This document shows, in pieces, positions 31,829-44,463 of a DNA stretch of 64,000 nt (its first letter is position 1; each line of letters begins with the position of its first letter). Both the position numbers and the translations under genes were made by a program. Below the pieces are notes generated by a model, which did not search any database, was not told the DNA's origin, and saw only the letters and a program-made list of their open reading frames with translations. Origin of the DNA: Lithospermum erythrorhizon (taxonomy: Eukaryota; Streptophyta; Magnoliopsida; Boraginales; Boraginaceae); assembly GCA_019722365.1 (NCBI GenBank), contig JADFUC010000904.1:1-64000 (forward strand), in the 5' to 3' direction.

Positions 31829-34800
31829 ATTTTACATGAAAACACATTACAAATTGTATGAATAGTTTGTTGAAAGTAAGTTACAAGAAAAAATTATAAT
31901 TGTTCATGACCATAGTCAAAGTGATTCTCAATCGAACAAAACCATGACATGACTCATGCAAAAGGTTCTCAAGCTTAGTAATTAGGACACTCGATGGAAT
32001 ATATAACAATAGTTTTGGAGACAATAACATTGAAGATATCACAAGGTCAACAATCATATATCCGCCAATTCTTTTTTATATTGAAATTATGAAAACAATT
32101 CTCAACAATTATGAAAATAACAAATATTTAATTATTCCCAAAATAATCAATGATATCTAACACCATGAATATGTATCTAAAGTATACGCATTGTATAATT
32201 TAACTATTTCCCATACATCAGTAATCATTTTTTTTTTTCAAGCAAGAGTTTATCTATGATGGTGACTCAACAATACTTGTACTTTTTGGCAAATTTATAT
32301 AGGATGCCTAATCATGAAATGTGTCAAGACAATATATCATCGACACCAAGTCTTAAAATCTCTAACTTAAAAGCGTGATAAGTTTTACAATCACAACTAT
32401 CAAATAACACTATTCATATATTGAAAATTAGTTGGATCTAGAGCTGTTATAGAACCAATTAATTCGTTAATTATTCGATAATTGGTTAATTAAAACATGT
32501 TTGAAATTCGTTCGTTTTGATCATTCAAACTGGTTACGATTCGTTACTTTGATTTGGAATTTGGTTTAATTCGTTTGCAAATTGCTCGTTAAATTCGTTT
32601 ATATTATCTTTTTTATTAGATCATCACACAAGACAAGTCGTAACTCACAACTCACTAACAAAATACAATTTAATTAGGAGTTGATACGAATTAATACAAA
32701 TTAATTATGAATTAATACAAATTTGTTACAAATCTATTTTCAAATCATTTGAGTGATCCGATTAACGTGCCGGTTATAAACGATCCTTTTTCGAACCGAT
32801 TACGATTCACTGGAGTCCACTCGGTTTCTTAACAAATCAATTTTCGAATCGATTCAGTTTGATTAGCTAAACGAACCAGGTACTTTATGAAATACATGAG
32901 AAAAGGGCACCAACCCCACAAAATTGATGAATTACTTAATAAGATGATTGATGAGTTAATTGAAACCAAAATCACATAAATCATAATTATCAATATAGGT
33001 AGTCAACAGGTAGAACAAATACTCCAAAAGTCAATGGATCTCTTATATGCGAATTGCCAACATGATCCCGAAAATTAGGATGAAGTTGTATTTTGATCCC
33101 AATGATGGAACTGTAGAAATCTCTTCCAAGAAAGATGAATTCATTGTATGCATATGGTGTTCCATTGAGTCATAACTCATAAGTTACCTATATATAGGAA
33201 GGGTTGTCTTTGTCAGAATTGATAAGAGTATGGGGAGGACCGTATAAATACTATCAAGTTCTGAATTAAGTATCATCGACATGAGTAATGTATTGTCCAA
33301 GGAATAAGACATCATTCTGATCTTAAAAGCGTACTTGATAAGATACGTAAGTAAAGAATTGTGTTTAATGAAGTTAAAACACAACAAATAAAATCTTTCA
33401 ATTTGGTACACCAAAATAATTTTCATTTTACCTTAAATGTGTCACTAGTTGAGTGATACAAGTAAGAATTGTGTTTAATGTAGTTGAAACACAATGAATG
33501 AAATAAATTCACATATAAATATTAAATTTATTCATCTTCAGTATTAGAACTATTTCCAGAGTTATGTTTGACAAACAAACTTTGAAACGTCTTAAATGGA
33601 CAAGTTAGTATTATGTCATTGATGTAGACATAATTTAAAACAGGGCCTAATGTTGAGATTATGTCATGATGTACATAACTGGAAGACAGATCGTATTTAT
33701 TTCCATCTATTATAGAATTATAATTTATTATATGTATAGAATATTCATTATGAAGTATAAATGGTGGAATTAAATATATGACTTGAATGTATTCAAGTGG
33801 CTCCTTAGGAGACACCAATCGATGTCGAGAACCGGTTCTGTCAGGAAATATTATGTGACAATTCTGATGCATTTGCTAACGTCTAATGCAAAGAGACATG
33901 ATGTTATGAATAAATCGTACTCTAATAGATGACATGGTCATCAGGTGAAATAAATTGGAATACACGAATCTAGTACATAACTCACTCTATTTACCTTCTA
34001 AATGGTGATTCATCATAAGTAAGAAACGTGTTTCCATTAAATGAACATATAGTCATAAATGAATCAAACATTTGGTTTTCGACAAGTTGAATGTATTCAT
34101 TGGTTGACTATCTTGTCTCTAGTTCATACTTTTTTCTTATTGATTACCCACGTGTTGTAACATGTGTATTTAAGTGAGTGATCCAAGAATATTCCTAAGT
34201 AATGATTTGTGATGATGGATACTTGACATTGTTATTGGAAGTTCACATCTGAAGCGAGGAATAAGAAGCGAAGCGATTATCTGCTCCGATATCAAGTTCC
34301 AAACTTGACAAAGAGCATAATGGAGTTAAAATCCTCATCTTGATATTTTGATTGAAATCAAAAGGGGTCAAGAGTGAAGATGAACCTTGAGTCTCTTAAA
34401 GGTTAGAGGGAGTACAACTGCACGTAATGTTTTACACATTGAGTACTAAAGGAATTCTATTACAACCTTAAAAGGTATAATAGTAATTAATTATTGTACA
34501 TTTGTAAGCCCAATTACATGTATGTGACATATGCTATATTAGTCATGAAATATAATCTTAGATGATATTTGCTTGTTAAGCTATAATGCGTCATGAAGCT
34601 TGAGCTGAATAAAATCTATAATAGATTAAATTTTATGATAGATAAATTCTCTAATGAGAACAACTCTCTATTAGAGTACATTTCCCTTGATAAGGACCTC
34701 GCTTGATTGAGGTGGTTGGAATCACATAATAATATGAAGAGTTCACCGTATGCGTGTCGGGATCATGTGTTTGTATATCCGCGACCATGACGCCTTGCGA

Positions 34801-35855
34801 TTCCATGTAATATGAATTGTGGGGTTTTACAAAAGGTATTCATGCGGATTGAATACGCTTTGTAGTAACTTTAAGAGAATAGAGGTAACTATGGTTCCAA
34901 GGAATAGATTAATTATTGATCTTCACCTAGAACTGAATGTGAGAATAGTGTCATGGACAGTTGTCCCATGTGGAACACTATTAGCCAAGAAATTCATTAA
35001 TGAGGCTAAGTCTAGTATACTCGGAGAGTAAACTAAAGAAGCTTGAACTCATTATTACAACTTTACCAATCAATTTGTATTGTTGGTAATGTTATTAAAG
35101 AATATGCATTTAATAAGATAGATGTCTTTTAACACACTTTTAGTTGTATTGTAAACCTACCCGATTAGTTAACCCAAGAAATGGCTAACTGCCATAAAAT
35201 ATGAGATAGTCTTTATATACACCAAAAGCAATTTTATCCCTTGTACTTGCTTAGTGGGGTTCGGCAGCTGAGGTGTAAGTGGATGTTGATAGGCGGACCC
35301 CGGTTAATTAAATGTCCACAGTTTCAAGGCAAAGCTTGTGGCAAAAGGCTTAAAACTCATTTTGTCCACAGATGTATATGACTATATCAGAATAATCTTA
35401 GCCATCGCTGATTCCATGATTGAGAGACCGAGCACATGGATGTAAAGACTACTTGTAAGTAGCTTTCTGGTTAAGGACATGATTGTAATAATTACCTCCC
35501 ACCTTTACATGTTCTAAAGGACCAAAGAGTTTCATGCAAGCTTAAGGATCCACGTTTGGACTTGAGCAAACATCTCAGAGTTGATATATTCTGTTGTGAT
35601 TAAATCCAGACTTTGGTTTTACGAGATCGAAGAAGAAGCGATCACGAGTTCGGTGAGAGCTGGATTACATTTGCATACCGAAATAAGTTAAGCAATTGGT
35701 CGAACAAAGGTAGTTCTTGTCTTACAAATTGTTATCATTATGAATCGTAATTTATTCATATAGTCATTTATTGTTTCATGGTTGGTTGAAATAATAAATC
35801 CCAAGGCAAGTTTGCAGTTTCTAGAGAGGTAACATGTGAGCTTTAACAAGAGAAC
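31829..35855. other. 4-kb AT-rich stretch, no gene recognised
   Basis: Only short open frames, none with a domain I recognise. At 31,680-31,715 the phrase acttgaaattcaaaag is directly doubled, and at 32,450-32,885 there is a hAT-MITE-like patch. 33.0-35.8 kb may be an old retrotransposon body, but I see no diagnostic motif. Confidence 0.45.
32450..32885. mobile_element. Possible hAT-derived MITE
   Basis: Subterminal attcgtt/aacgaat and ccgattacgattc phrases occur in inverse orientation at the two ends, between tagagctgttatagaacc and cgaaccaggtacttta. This resembles many plant hAT MITEs. No target duplication found. Confidence 0.35.
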
Positions 35856-38305
35856 TGAAATAACCCGTTACGCCTAAGCGATTAAATTGTATTATGTATA
35901 TCGGTTGGTGGTGGGACCCGGAAATAGTCTAAATACTTTCATAATAAAATCGATATACCGAGACTAGTATTAGATGGGTAGTAAAAATGTCACGAAATAA
36001 TATATTTGAATTTAATGCTGCGTTAAGATTGCAAACACGAGCCAGGAGAAAATAAAACCGCAGCCAAGCGAGACTTAACTGACTACTAAATATTCCACCA
36101 ACCTCATCATCATTTCATACTTATCTAGAAACTCCACCAACCCCTTTCTTCCTCCTTTGGCCGAGATTCCCGTCCCGCCACACTTACCCACTTGAAATTT
36201 TCTTCCATTTATTTGTTACTCAAAATACAAAAGTTGGTTTATCATCTTCCTAAATCATCCTCTATATTTTAAGGTAGAGAAAGTTGAAACTTTTGATAGT
36301 ATTTTCAAAGATTTGCAGAAAGTTTGACTTTTTGTTATTATTATGGTTTTGAACTTTGAGACTTTTAAATGGTATAGAGGCATCATCTAAGCTTGGATTA
36401 TGTGGTTAGAACTGATAATAATCGATCTTTAGGGTTGAAATGTGTTGAATGGGTTAGTTGACTTTTAGGTTGATTTTTTCCAAAATTTCTTTAAATTATA
36501 TTAGGATGTTATTGAACGCCCAGCCTGTAATTATTTTGAGGGAATTAGAAGGGTTGATTTTGATGTTGATTGGAAGAGATTATGTTGAGGTAGTTTGTGT
36601 AAGTTGGGTAGTAGTTGGGGTTTGAATTAAAGGTTGTTTAATATGGTTAATTAGTTGCGGAATTGATTGTAGGATTGATTACAAATCGTTTAAAGTGATG
36701 GTGTTGGGGTTGGAGTGAGGGCCGACTATATGGAGGGTTAGAATGGTGAAAATTTTGTTGTTTATTAGTCGTTTAAACGCGTGTACTAATTGTTCCACCT
36801 AAAGTTGACAAGTTGGTAACTAGAATGTTTACTAGTTTTGGTGTTTTAATGATATTTATTTTGAATTAGGAGATGTGGAATAATAATCGGGATTTAAATG
36901 GAGAAAATTATATTTTTATGATATATCAATAATCAGGCAGTTTTGTGGGACTAGGATCCTTACCGGGGTTGTTGGATTAAATTTGATCTTCATTTGTGAT
37001 TTAATAGACATAAGGAGGTTGTGTCGGAGGTAAATAGTAACAATTGCTTTGGATGAGTTGAGCCCCGGACACAGCGTGGATTACTAGAGTTATTTTGGTT
37101 GCTTTTCTTGAGGTGAGTACAAATCTCACGATGGGAACCTTTCATATATATTATGATTATATATTTGGCATGTGTTTGTTATGTATTTATATTGGAATGT
37201 ATATTGAGTTATTGAGATTAATGTTATGAGATTGTTGTAGTTTATGAAGATTATCGATTATTGTGTGTAATTGTCTGCGATGTGGAGTTTGTGTATTGTG
37301 TTTGTGGTTGGGGTGTATTCTTTTACTTGGGTTGATTTGGGTGAAATAGTATATATACGTTGAAATTGCTTCGACCCGGGAGGTATGGTGTGATATGCAT
37401 ATTGAGGGGTAGCCCTGAGGTGATTCGAGAGGTTCGGTGTGATATGCGTAAGAAGCGAGTAGCCTCGGTCGGGAGGATTATGATGTATATATATCTGTGT
37501 GTTGGGAGATATGTGTATTGGTGGAGGTGTGGTTGGTGGATAGATGTGCGGATGGAGGTTTTGATGTTATGTATTTTGTTGGACTAACCATTATTGTTTG
37601 TGTTACTTTTTTTTTGAATGAATATTTGATTATGCGTCGTTGATGGTTATGAATATATGTGTGTGGAATGTTATGTTGATCTTGTTGTAATGATGAATTA
37701 GAGGTTGCTATGTGATTTGGGTGTAGTGTTCATTGAGTAGTCTTACTAACGTTCATACATATGCTTTTATATATAAGTATGATTATATGTGGTTGGATAC
37801 CAATCGTGGTATTTGTATTCAACCCAGGCCAGCAATTTTACTCCTGTCTTTATGGGCGTTTTGTGCCTAGGTTGCTAGGAGTTGATCGTCGAGGTTGCTG
37901 AAGAGCTGCGTTGTCTGGCTGCGGATTAAGATCGTAGGTGAGGCGGTGGTGGCATAGGAAGTCCTCGACAGTCATCCTCATATCTTTTCCTCTTGTTATG
38001 TTTATAGAACTTTTATATTGTACATTGAGGGGTCGTGTGTGACCATACTACTATTATGATGTATTGTGGAGACTATGTTATGTTTTGTTGGTTGTATTAT
38101 TCAGGTTGATGTATGCTTGTGTTGATGAGGTGTTTTTTTTTGGGGATGTGTTGTTGGATTCCACTTTCCCGATGGACTCGAGAGTATTATCATTATTAGT
38201 ATCGAATGGGGGTCCATTTTGTTATCCATCGATTGGTGACTGCGGTGTACTAGGGTTGTGGATGATCTTAACCTCGAGGCGGCCATTTACAGGGTGGGTC
38301 ATTCT
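35856..38305 (+). repeat. Solo LTR of a Ty3/gypsy-type family
   Basis: About 2.45 kb, beginning TGAAATAACCCG. It is flanked by gagaac at 35850-35855 and 38306-38311, consistent with a target duplication. The interior is inversely homologous to the minus-strand LTRs at 50.4-56.0 kb: tagcctcggtcgggagga at about 37,460 matches tcctcccgaccgaggcta at about 51,228, and gaggtgagtacaaatctcac matches the gtactcacctcagg context at about 51,720. There is no internal coding region, so it is most likely a recombination-derived solo LTR. Confidence 0.75.
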
Positions 38306-38311
38306 GAGAAC

Positions 38312-39278
38312 CTCTTAAATCTAAAAAGCGTAAGATAGCTGTTGTTCACAGTGAGATACTAATGGTTTTGGGACAACTAGCATTTGATGACCATCATAAT
38401 GATTGATTGATATCAATTTTCTTGAATCATGAGAGCTTGTAAGTCTAGTAAAATATCATAAAATTTGTCAATTTTATCTTGATGAAATTTGGTTGACCGT
38501 TGCAAAATCATAGAAGATATGTATCTATGTGCCTATGAATTTGTTTAGAGGCATTAAAGTCTAAGCATTCTTAGACACAATATATAACTACATGTTATAT
38601 GAGTTGTATTGCTTTAACTATGTCAAGCGTCTGCGCCTTAAGCGGGGATCATAACGGCGTATGTTGGTGACACGATAAATATAGAAGTAGATGTTGATAT
38701 ATTATAGAGTTTGTTAAATCCATGATATAAGGTAGATACCGAGCCTCTCGAATCGCGGTTGATTATGCGCGCCCGACACTTGTCGGTTTATCGATGTGTT
38801 CATATTAGTTCGAAATAAAGAAAGTCGTGGGTGTTCGCTGGCACTTGTATAGTTAGCCTATGACTAGAATCGCGGACAAAGGGAATTGTAAAATATGTCG
38901 TACAAGGGCAACTAGGATTGTTGGAAATCAATAGTTATTGGTTTCATTAGTATACCATTACCCATTGTTGTAACAATTTATTTACTAGTTTAGTAAATGT
39001 GATTCTTTGTAAAGACTGCCCCAGTCGGCCGCCCTTAGGTTAGAATCGTCCAAATCTAAGACACGAGGAATCCATGAGCCGATGGATATTTCAGTTTGAA
39101 AAAACTCACCTGTCCTTAAATAAACCAACAAAATAAATACATATGAGAAGAACCGTTTTGAAGAAAATAATCCATCGTGGTATTTCCTAACCACACAAAA
39201 CCACCATATATACAACAAACTGTCAAAGTATAAAATGTCAACAATATACAATCTGACATCCCAAAATAACCACAATAT
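38312..39278. other. Non-coding stretch left of the gypsy element
   Basis: No recognised gene. The part from about 38,960 seems to be the left piece of an older minus-oriented LTR-like sequence whose right piece resumes at 46,686 after the gypsy insertion. The long minus-strand open frame at 38,985-39,275 has no recognisable domain. Confidence 0.4.
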
Positions 39279-41910
39279 TGTAATAACCCGTTCTGAAAAA
39301 AAAAAATTATTTTCGATTCGGTGGGACTTGAGGGGATAGTATAAATTATTCGATGATGATATTATTTAAGTAAATTTTTTAATAGGGTTATTTATAATTT
39401 AGTAGTGTTTGCGGGGAAAATTTTATCTTTGAAATCGGGTTCGTGAGATTTAGGAGCGATAAGCGAATTAACCGAAGCCGAGGAGAGCAGGGACTTCGAG
39501 GTTTTTAAAATATCTTGGCGTGCTTATCTTCCCGTCGTCAAACACTTAAATAAATGTCTTCATTTTTTCTTGTTTTGGCGAAATTATCCCTCCCCACCCA
39601 AAAATTTCATTTTCCATTTCTCTCTTGATTGTCGGCTGGCTTCGAGATCGGTTGTAGAATATCTTTCTCCCATCGTTATAGCCGAGGAGTTAGGTAAGAA
39701 ATTTCAAGTCTTCGAAGGATATTTCTTGGGTTTTGACATAGTTGACTTTTCCATAATTGAATTTTATGATAAATTTTAGTTGGTTATGGGTTACGTGACG
39801 TATATAAAGTGATGAATTAAGTGATTTAGAGATCGTTTGAGGACGTTATGGCTGGGTTGACTTTTTGGTTTCCGTTGACTTTTTATGTGGATATTTTTAT
39901 AAGACTTTAAATGTGTAGGAGGTTATATTGGGACATTATTATAGTTGTTGTGATATTCGATTGGTGATTTAAAATTGATTAAAGGTTATGTTGAAAAAGT
40001 GTTAATTCGATTTAGTATAATTGATATTTGATTATAGGTTGTTAATTATGGACATATTTGATTAATTAAATGACTTATAAGTTGATTGGTAATGATTCAA
40101 AGTAATAAGATAGAATTTTAAGCAGAGGATCGATTAGGTTATGTCAGATGGGATTATAATTCGATAGTTTATCCGTCGGGTTAAAATTTGTTTAGAGATA
40201 GTTCTCCCCGAGTTGGTTATGTATCTTCGGAGAATGTCGGGGTATAGTAATAGATGCTTGATTATAATTTAAAGATTGTTGTTTAGGCGTTGATCGTGGA
40301 AAGAGCGATTACCTTGATTGTCTTTTCGCGAAGGTTTTGCGGTAACTAGCAGGAGGTAATCTTATCTCTACATGGTGTTACTTCACGTACTTCCTTGATT
40401 TGTGATATACATGTTATTGTGTTATGATTATGAGAATGATACATGTAATTGTTGTGTGTTATGTGATTACGTGGCGTTGAAGATTCTTTGGAGGTAAGTA
40501 ACGAGCTTGAACTCTGACTTATATTTACAGTGCATGGCCTTGGCAGCACTATTATATTATGTGGCCTTGTCGGCATGTATGCGTTTGTGTGCTTGTCGGC
40601 ACTTTTGATATGTTTGTGGCCTTGTAGTCGATTGTGAGGGGATTGATTTACGATTGTGGGATGTTTAGGCGTGATAACATGGCTAGTATTTGGGAGTAGA
40701 GTAGTTGTTTGGGTTATGCATGAGTTTGAGGGCCTTGAGTATCGAGGGGTGACCTAGGTTGGGATTCTTGGGGATTAGGTGACTCTCGCTCGCCTGAAGG
40801 ATATGTGACACTAGCCTTATCTTTAGTGTATAAGTGCAGTGTGCACTTATACTTTATTGTATAAGTGCGGTGTGCACTTATACTTAGTGTATAAGTGCGG
40901 TGTGCATATCTTGAGTGTATAAGTCATGATTAGTGCACTTTATATTGTGTGTATAAGTGCGGTGTGCCTTACTCTTTGTGTGTATAAGTGCGGGTGTGCT
41001 ATACTTAGTGTATAAGGCGGTGTGTCTTGTACTTGGTGTATGAGTGCGGTTTGGCCTTATCTTGCGGTATAAGTGCGGTGGTGCTCGATTAGTCGTTCAC
41101 TGAGGTGAGCCAGTTGAAGGCGTATGCGCGTTAGAAGTTGATATCTTGGTGGGGTTATGAGAGATAGGAGGTTTGATGGCCCAGAGTTTAGTCGTTGTTG
41201 AGGTCTCTTGATGTCTTTACAGAATTGTGTGTTTCTTTGAAACACCATGATATCACGTGTATTATGTATGAGACTTTCTTTGGGATTGTTCAATGGCGAC
41301 TACGATTAGATAGTCCACGGATATATTTGTATTTCGTTCATGTGTGGCTATAAATTTATATTTACTTGTCTCTAGATTCGTATGGTGAGTTCGCTTTGTG
41401 TTAAGTTTCACTTAGCTTGGCTTACGCCACTTTTCGCATTGGGCGGCATTTCATTGTGCAGTGGAAGCGAGGCGGCAGTTGAGCAATTTGTTGAGAGTTT
41501 TTGTTAGAGTGGCTAGGTGGCGTCGGGTGGCGGAAGGATCTCGCGGTCGATTTTTTGATGTGTTGTCAAGCTGTGTTTTGATTGTTGTATTTCCCTTTTT
41601 TTTGAAACTTTAGCAATAAATTTGTTGTCATTTGTATTTCGGATCTGGTATGTATCATCTTTTGTAGCCTTGCCGGCATTACTTTATTTTGGATATATTA
41701 GCCTTATATTTATGGGTTAGTCGTTCGATATGTTGTTAGATTATAAATTTTAAAAGCTTGTTTTTGATTTGGGAAACTTAATTGTGATCACATTTTTTGG
41801 ATGAAAGCAGGCGTGTTTTAGTAGAATTAGATCCCGTCGGTTTGGTGACTCTGGTGTTCGGATTTAATGACTCTACTTCAGGCGCGGAGCACAGGGGTCG
41901 TTCTGATTTT
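39279..41910 (+). repeat. 5' LTR of the gypsy element
   Basis: About 2.63 kb. It aligns with 44,464-46,680 from TGTAATAACCCG to the region ggtttggtgactctggtgttcgg...ttctga. It contains a minisatellite at 40.8-41.1 kb. The 3' limit is approximate. Confidence 0.8.
40814..41085 (+). repeat. ~30-bp minisatellite inside 5' LTR
   Basis: About nine imperfect units of the type gtataagtgcggtgtgcctt with a short variable end. The array is duplicated in the 3' LTR at 45.6-45.9 kb, so it predates insertion. Confidence 0.85.
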
Positions 41911-42037
41911 TGTTGTCGAGGCCCAGGTTCGAGTTACTTCAGGTATCGTGGTTGTGTACCCTCTTTTGTTTTTCTTTAGGTCGAGGAGAGTGGTGTCTTT
42001 TTAAATCTGGGTTTTCTTTTTGTTGCGTAGGCTGAGG
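41911..42037 (+). other. Leader between 5' LTR and gag
   Basis: Expected to hold the primer-binding site. I see no clear match to tRNA-iMet or another common primer, perhaps because of decay. Confidence 0.4.
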
Positions 42038-42440
42038 ATGCCCCCGAAGGAAGGCCGGTACGGTAAGGAATTATATTTGTCGATGAGTGCAGTGGACTGG
42101 GGTCAGTGCGATCTTACAGGCATGTTGAGGAGGTTGAGGTAGACTTCGTGGGGAGAGTGTGAATGCTCGGTGGTGAATTGAGCAGGGGGTCGAATTCGGA
42201 AGCGAGTTGTTTGTCCCGGTTTTTAGAAGAGGATCCTCCGAGTTTCTGAGGGTTCACGGAGGCTGAGGCTATTGAGTTCATCAGGAATGAAGTCCATCTT
42301 TTTGAGCCGATGGGGATTGTGGGCGAGATGAGGTGAAGTTTGCTACTTATAGACTTCACGAGGGGTGCACTTGCGTATTTGGTGGGAGAACACAGGTATC
42401 TATTGAGAGGGGAGTTCGTGACTTTCTGAGCTAGGGAGGA
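42038..42440 (+). pseudogene. gypsy gag remnant
   Basis: Opens with ATG-CCC-CCG-AAG (MPPKEG). A later frame reads TEAEAIEFIRNEVHLFEPMG and then KFATYRLHEG, matching the retrotransposon gag pattern in which a helix before 'ATYRL' precedes a Trp-rich turn. Frames shift and stops interrupt. Confidence 0.65.
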
Positions 42441-42559
42441 GAACCAGCGTGGCGGCCCCGCCCAGGCGGGCGGTTCGTTGACGCAAGGGTTTTGAGGTCG
42501 GTGGAGGGGTCGAGGCGGTTCAGTGATTTGTGCGACTACTTTGCATGATGTTTATCCGG

Positions 42560-42900
42560 TAGGCGAAGGATCACTAGGTTGAGGAGTTGGGGTGTGTTAC
42601 GTGCGAGAATGGGAAGGTGATTGCACTATGTTTCCCGGCAGTTGAGAAATCATGAGAAGAAGCCCCATCCGACCCGTGATCTTGAGCTAGCGGCGATATT
42701 CTTTGTGTTGAAGTGGCCAGAACCATTATACGTATGGGGGTTAAATTCCATATTTTCTTGATCATAAGAGTTTGAAGTATCTTCCAGCAGAGAGATTTGA
42801 ATTTGAGGCGAGAGGAGGTGGATGGAGTTCATCGGTGATTATGACAAACTATTGAGTACCGCGGGGAGGCAAATGTAATGATGGGCGTGCATTGGTAGAA
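42560..42900 (+). pseudogene. gypsy RNase H remnant
   Basis: The pieces ENGKVIALCFP, RQLRNHEKKPHPTRDLELAA and IFFVLKWPEPLYVWG follow the gypsy RNase H order, where 'RQLR.HE..YPTHDLELAAV' precedes the H-bearing 'TDHKSLKY' region. The latter is seen degenerate near 42,760. A frameshift lies between the first two blocks. The RT upstream is deleted. Confidence 0.75.
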
Positions 42901-43079
42901 GAGGGAAATCAAAGGACCCGGAGGAGTAAAATGGTAGGAGTTAGGTTTGATCTTCGGTAGCGGCAGGAGAGCTTTCGCCCATATGAGAGTTCGACCAGTA
43001 CTGGTGGATCGGATCTTAGAATTGCAGCAGGGAGATGAGGCGCGGGTTATCGGTGGGGCGTGAGAAGTAGGTTAGATCA

Positions 43080-44345
43080 ATTTCACAGTTGATGAGAGTG
43101 GAGCCTTGAGGATGAATGGCAGATTGTGTATGCAGAGTATTCGGATGGTGAGAAGGAGATTGCTTGATGAGGCTCATGTCTCCTACAGTGTACACGGGTA
43201 GCAAAAGATGTATCGTGACTTGAGGTTAGCGTGTGGTGGCCGGGGGAATGAAGAGAGATCGCGAGAGTTTGTGGCAAAGTGCTTGGTTGTCGGTGAAAGG
43301 GGTGAGGCATAGACATCTGCTTGGTTTATTGAGACTCTTCCTATTCCTACGGTGGACATGAGAATATCACCATGGACTTCGTGTTTGGGCTTACTCTGAC
43401 GTTGAGGCGGCATGTGGGATTTGGGTGATTGTGGATAGGAGTTATCAGTCGGCTCATTTCTACTATCGAGATCTAAAGTGGGCACGAGAGACTAGCGAAT
43501 TCATGAATCGGTGTGAGGTGCAGAGGTGCAGTGTCGATTATTTGGGACATGGCGCTAGATTCGCCGAGGTGGAGGGTTTCCGAGGCAGGGGACTAGAGTG
43601 GAGTTAGTATGCTTTTCATCCCGGTGATGGGCAGTCGGGGAAGGGCGATCAGACATTGGAGGATATGCTCCGGGCTTGTGTTCTGAACTTCTCCGGGAAT
43701 TGGGACGATGAGTTACCGAAGATAGAGTTCGCCTACAACAACAGCTTCCATGCTAGTATTGAGATGGCACCATTTGAGGCATTGTATGGGCGGAGATGTC
43801 GCACTCCAGTTTGTTGGAATGAGGTATAGGAGAGGAAAGTTTGCAGTTACGAGTTGGTCGAGAGTTGTTAGAGCGGATCGGGTTGATTCGGCATTTGAGG
43901 ATAGCTCGGGAGGATAGACAGGAAAGTATGCAGTCATCGCGAGTATGGGCTTGTCGTTTGAAGGTTGGCGGCAGGTGTGTTTGAGGGTATCTCCGTGGAA
44001 GGGAGCGTCTGGGAAGGGAGTCTCGTTATATTGGACCATTTGAGATCTTGGAGAGTTGAACCGTGTAGGCGTATGGGTTGGTGCCCTCGAGGTTTAGATA
44101 GGATTCATAATTCCGTGTATCTGTTTGAGGAAGTATCACGGCAGTCGCGTATTCTTAGCGCTCGCCTCGATTGGAGCTTGAGGGAGGACCTCACGTTTGA
44201 GGAAAAGACAGGTGGAATTTTGGACGGAAAAAAAAAGAAGGTTTTGAGGAGTAAGGCAGTGGCCTTAGTAGAATCTGGAGGAATCGGCGTGTAGAAGGCG
44301 AGCAGGAGCGTGAGGATGAGATGAGGGAACGTTACCATGACTCTT
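43080..44345 (+). pseudogene. gypsy integrase with C-terminal tail, broken
   Basis: The zinc-binding region shows NGRLCMQ, LLDEAHVSYSVHG and QKMYRDLR near 43,110-43,230. The core shows VDRSYQSAHFYYRDLKWA near 43,430 and AFHPGDGQSGKGDQTLEDML near 43,610. NWDDELPKIEFAYNNSFHAS and FEALYGRRCRTPVCWNEV follow to 43,826. The C-terminal part (ARLDWSLREDLTFEEKTGGI, then KVLRSKAVALVESGGIGV) lies at 44,160-44,290. Several stops and frame changes make it inactive. Confidence 0.88.
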
Positions 44346-44463
44346 CCGAGTAGATGTGAGTTTTTGTTTTGGTATGGTATTTGTTTTTGTGTTATTATAT
44401 GTTCTTGGTTGTTTGGGTTGAAATTTAAATTCGGGAATTGAAAATTTTATTAGAGTGGAGTAG

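Noticed and set aside
33528..33872. Minus-strand open frame of 114 codons
   Set aside because: No family resemblance on either strand, and no splice partners or promoter signals.
38985..39275. Minus-strand open frame of 96 codons
   Set aside because: No recognisable domain, low-complexity hydrophobic composition, and it lies in LTR-like sequence.
40814..41085. CRISPR-like array of regularly spaced repeats
   Set aside because: Units are continuous and imperfect without unique spacers, and the same array is in the partner LTR. It is an LTR minisatellite in a plant genome.
43425..44294. Two plus-strand open frames as independent host genes
   Set aside because: Both are pieces of the decayed gypsy integrase, recognisable by block order around FEALYGRRCRTPVCWNEV.
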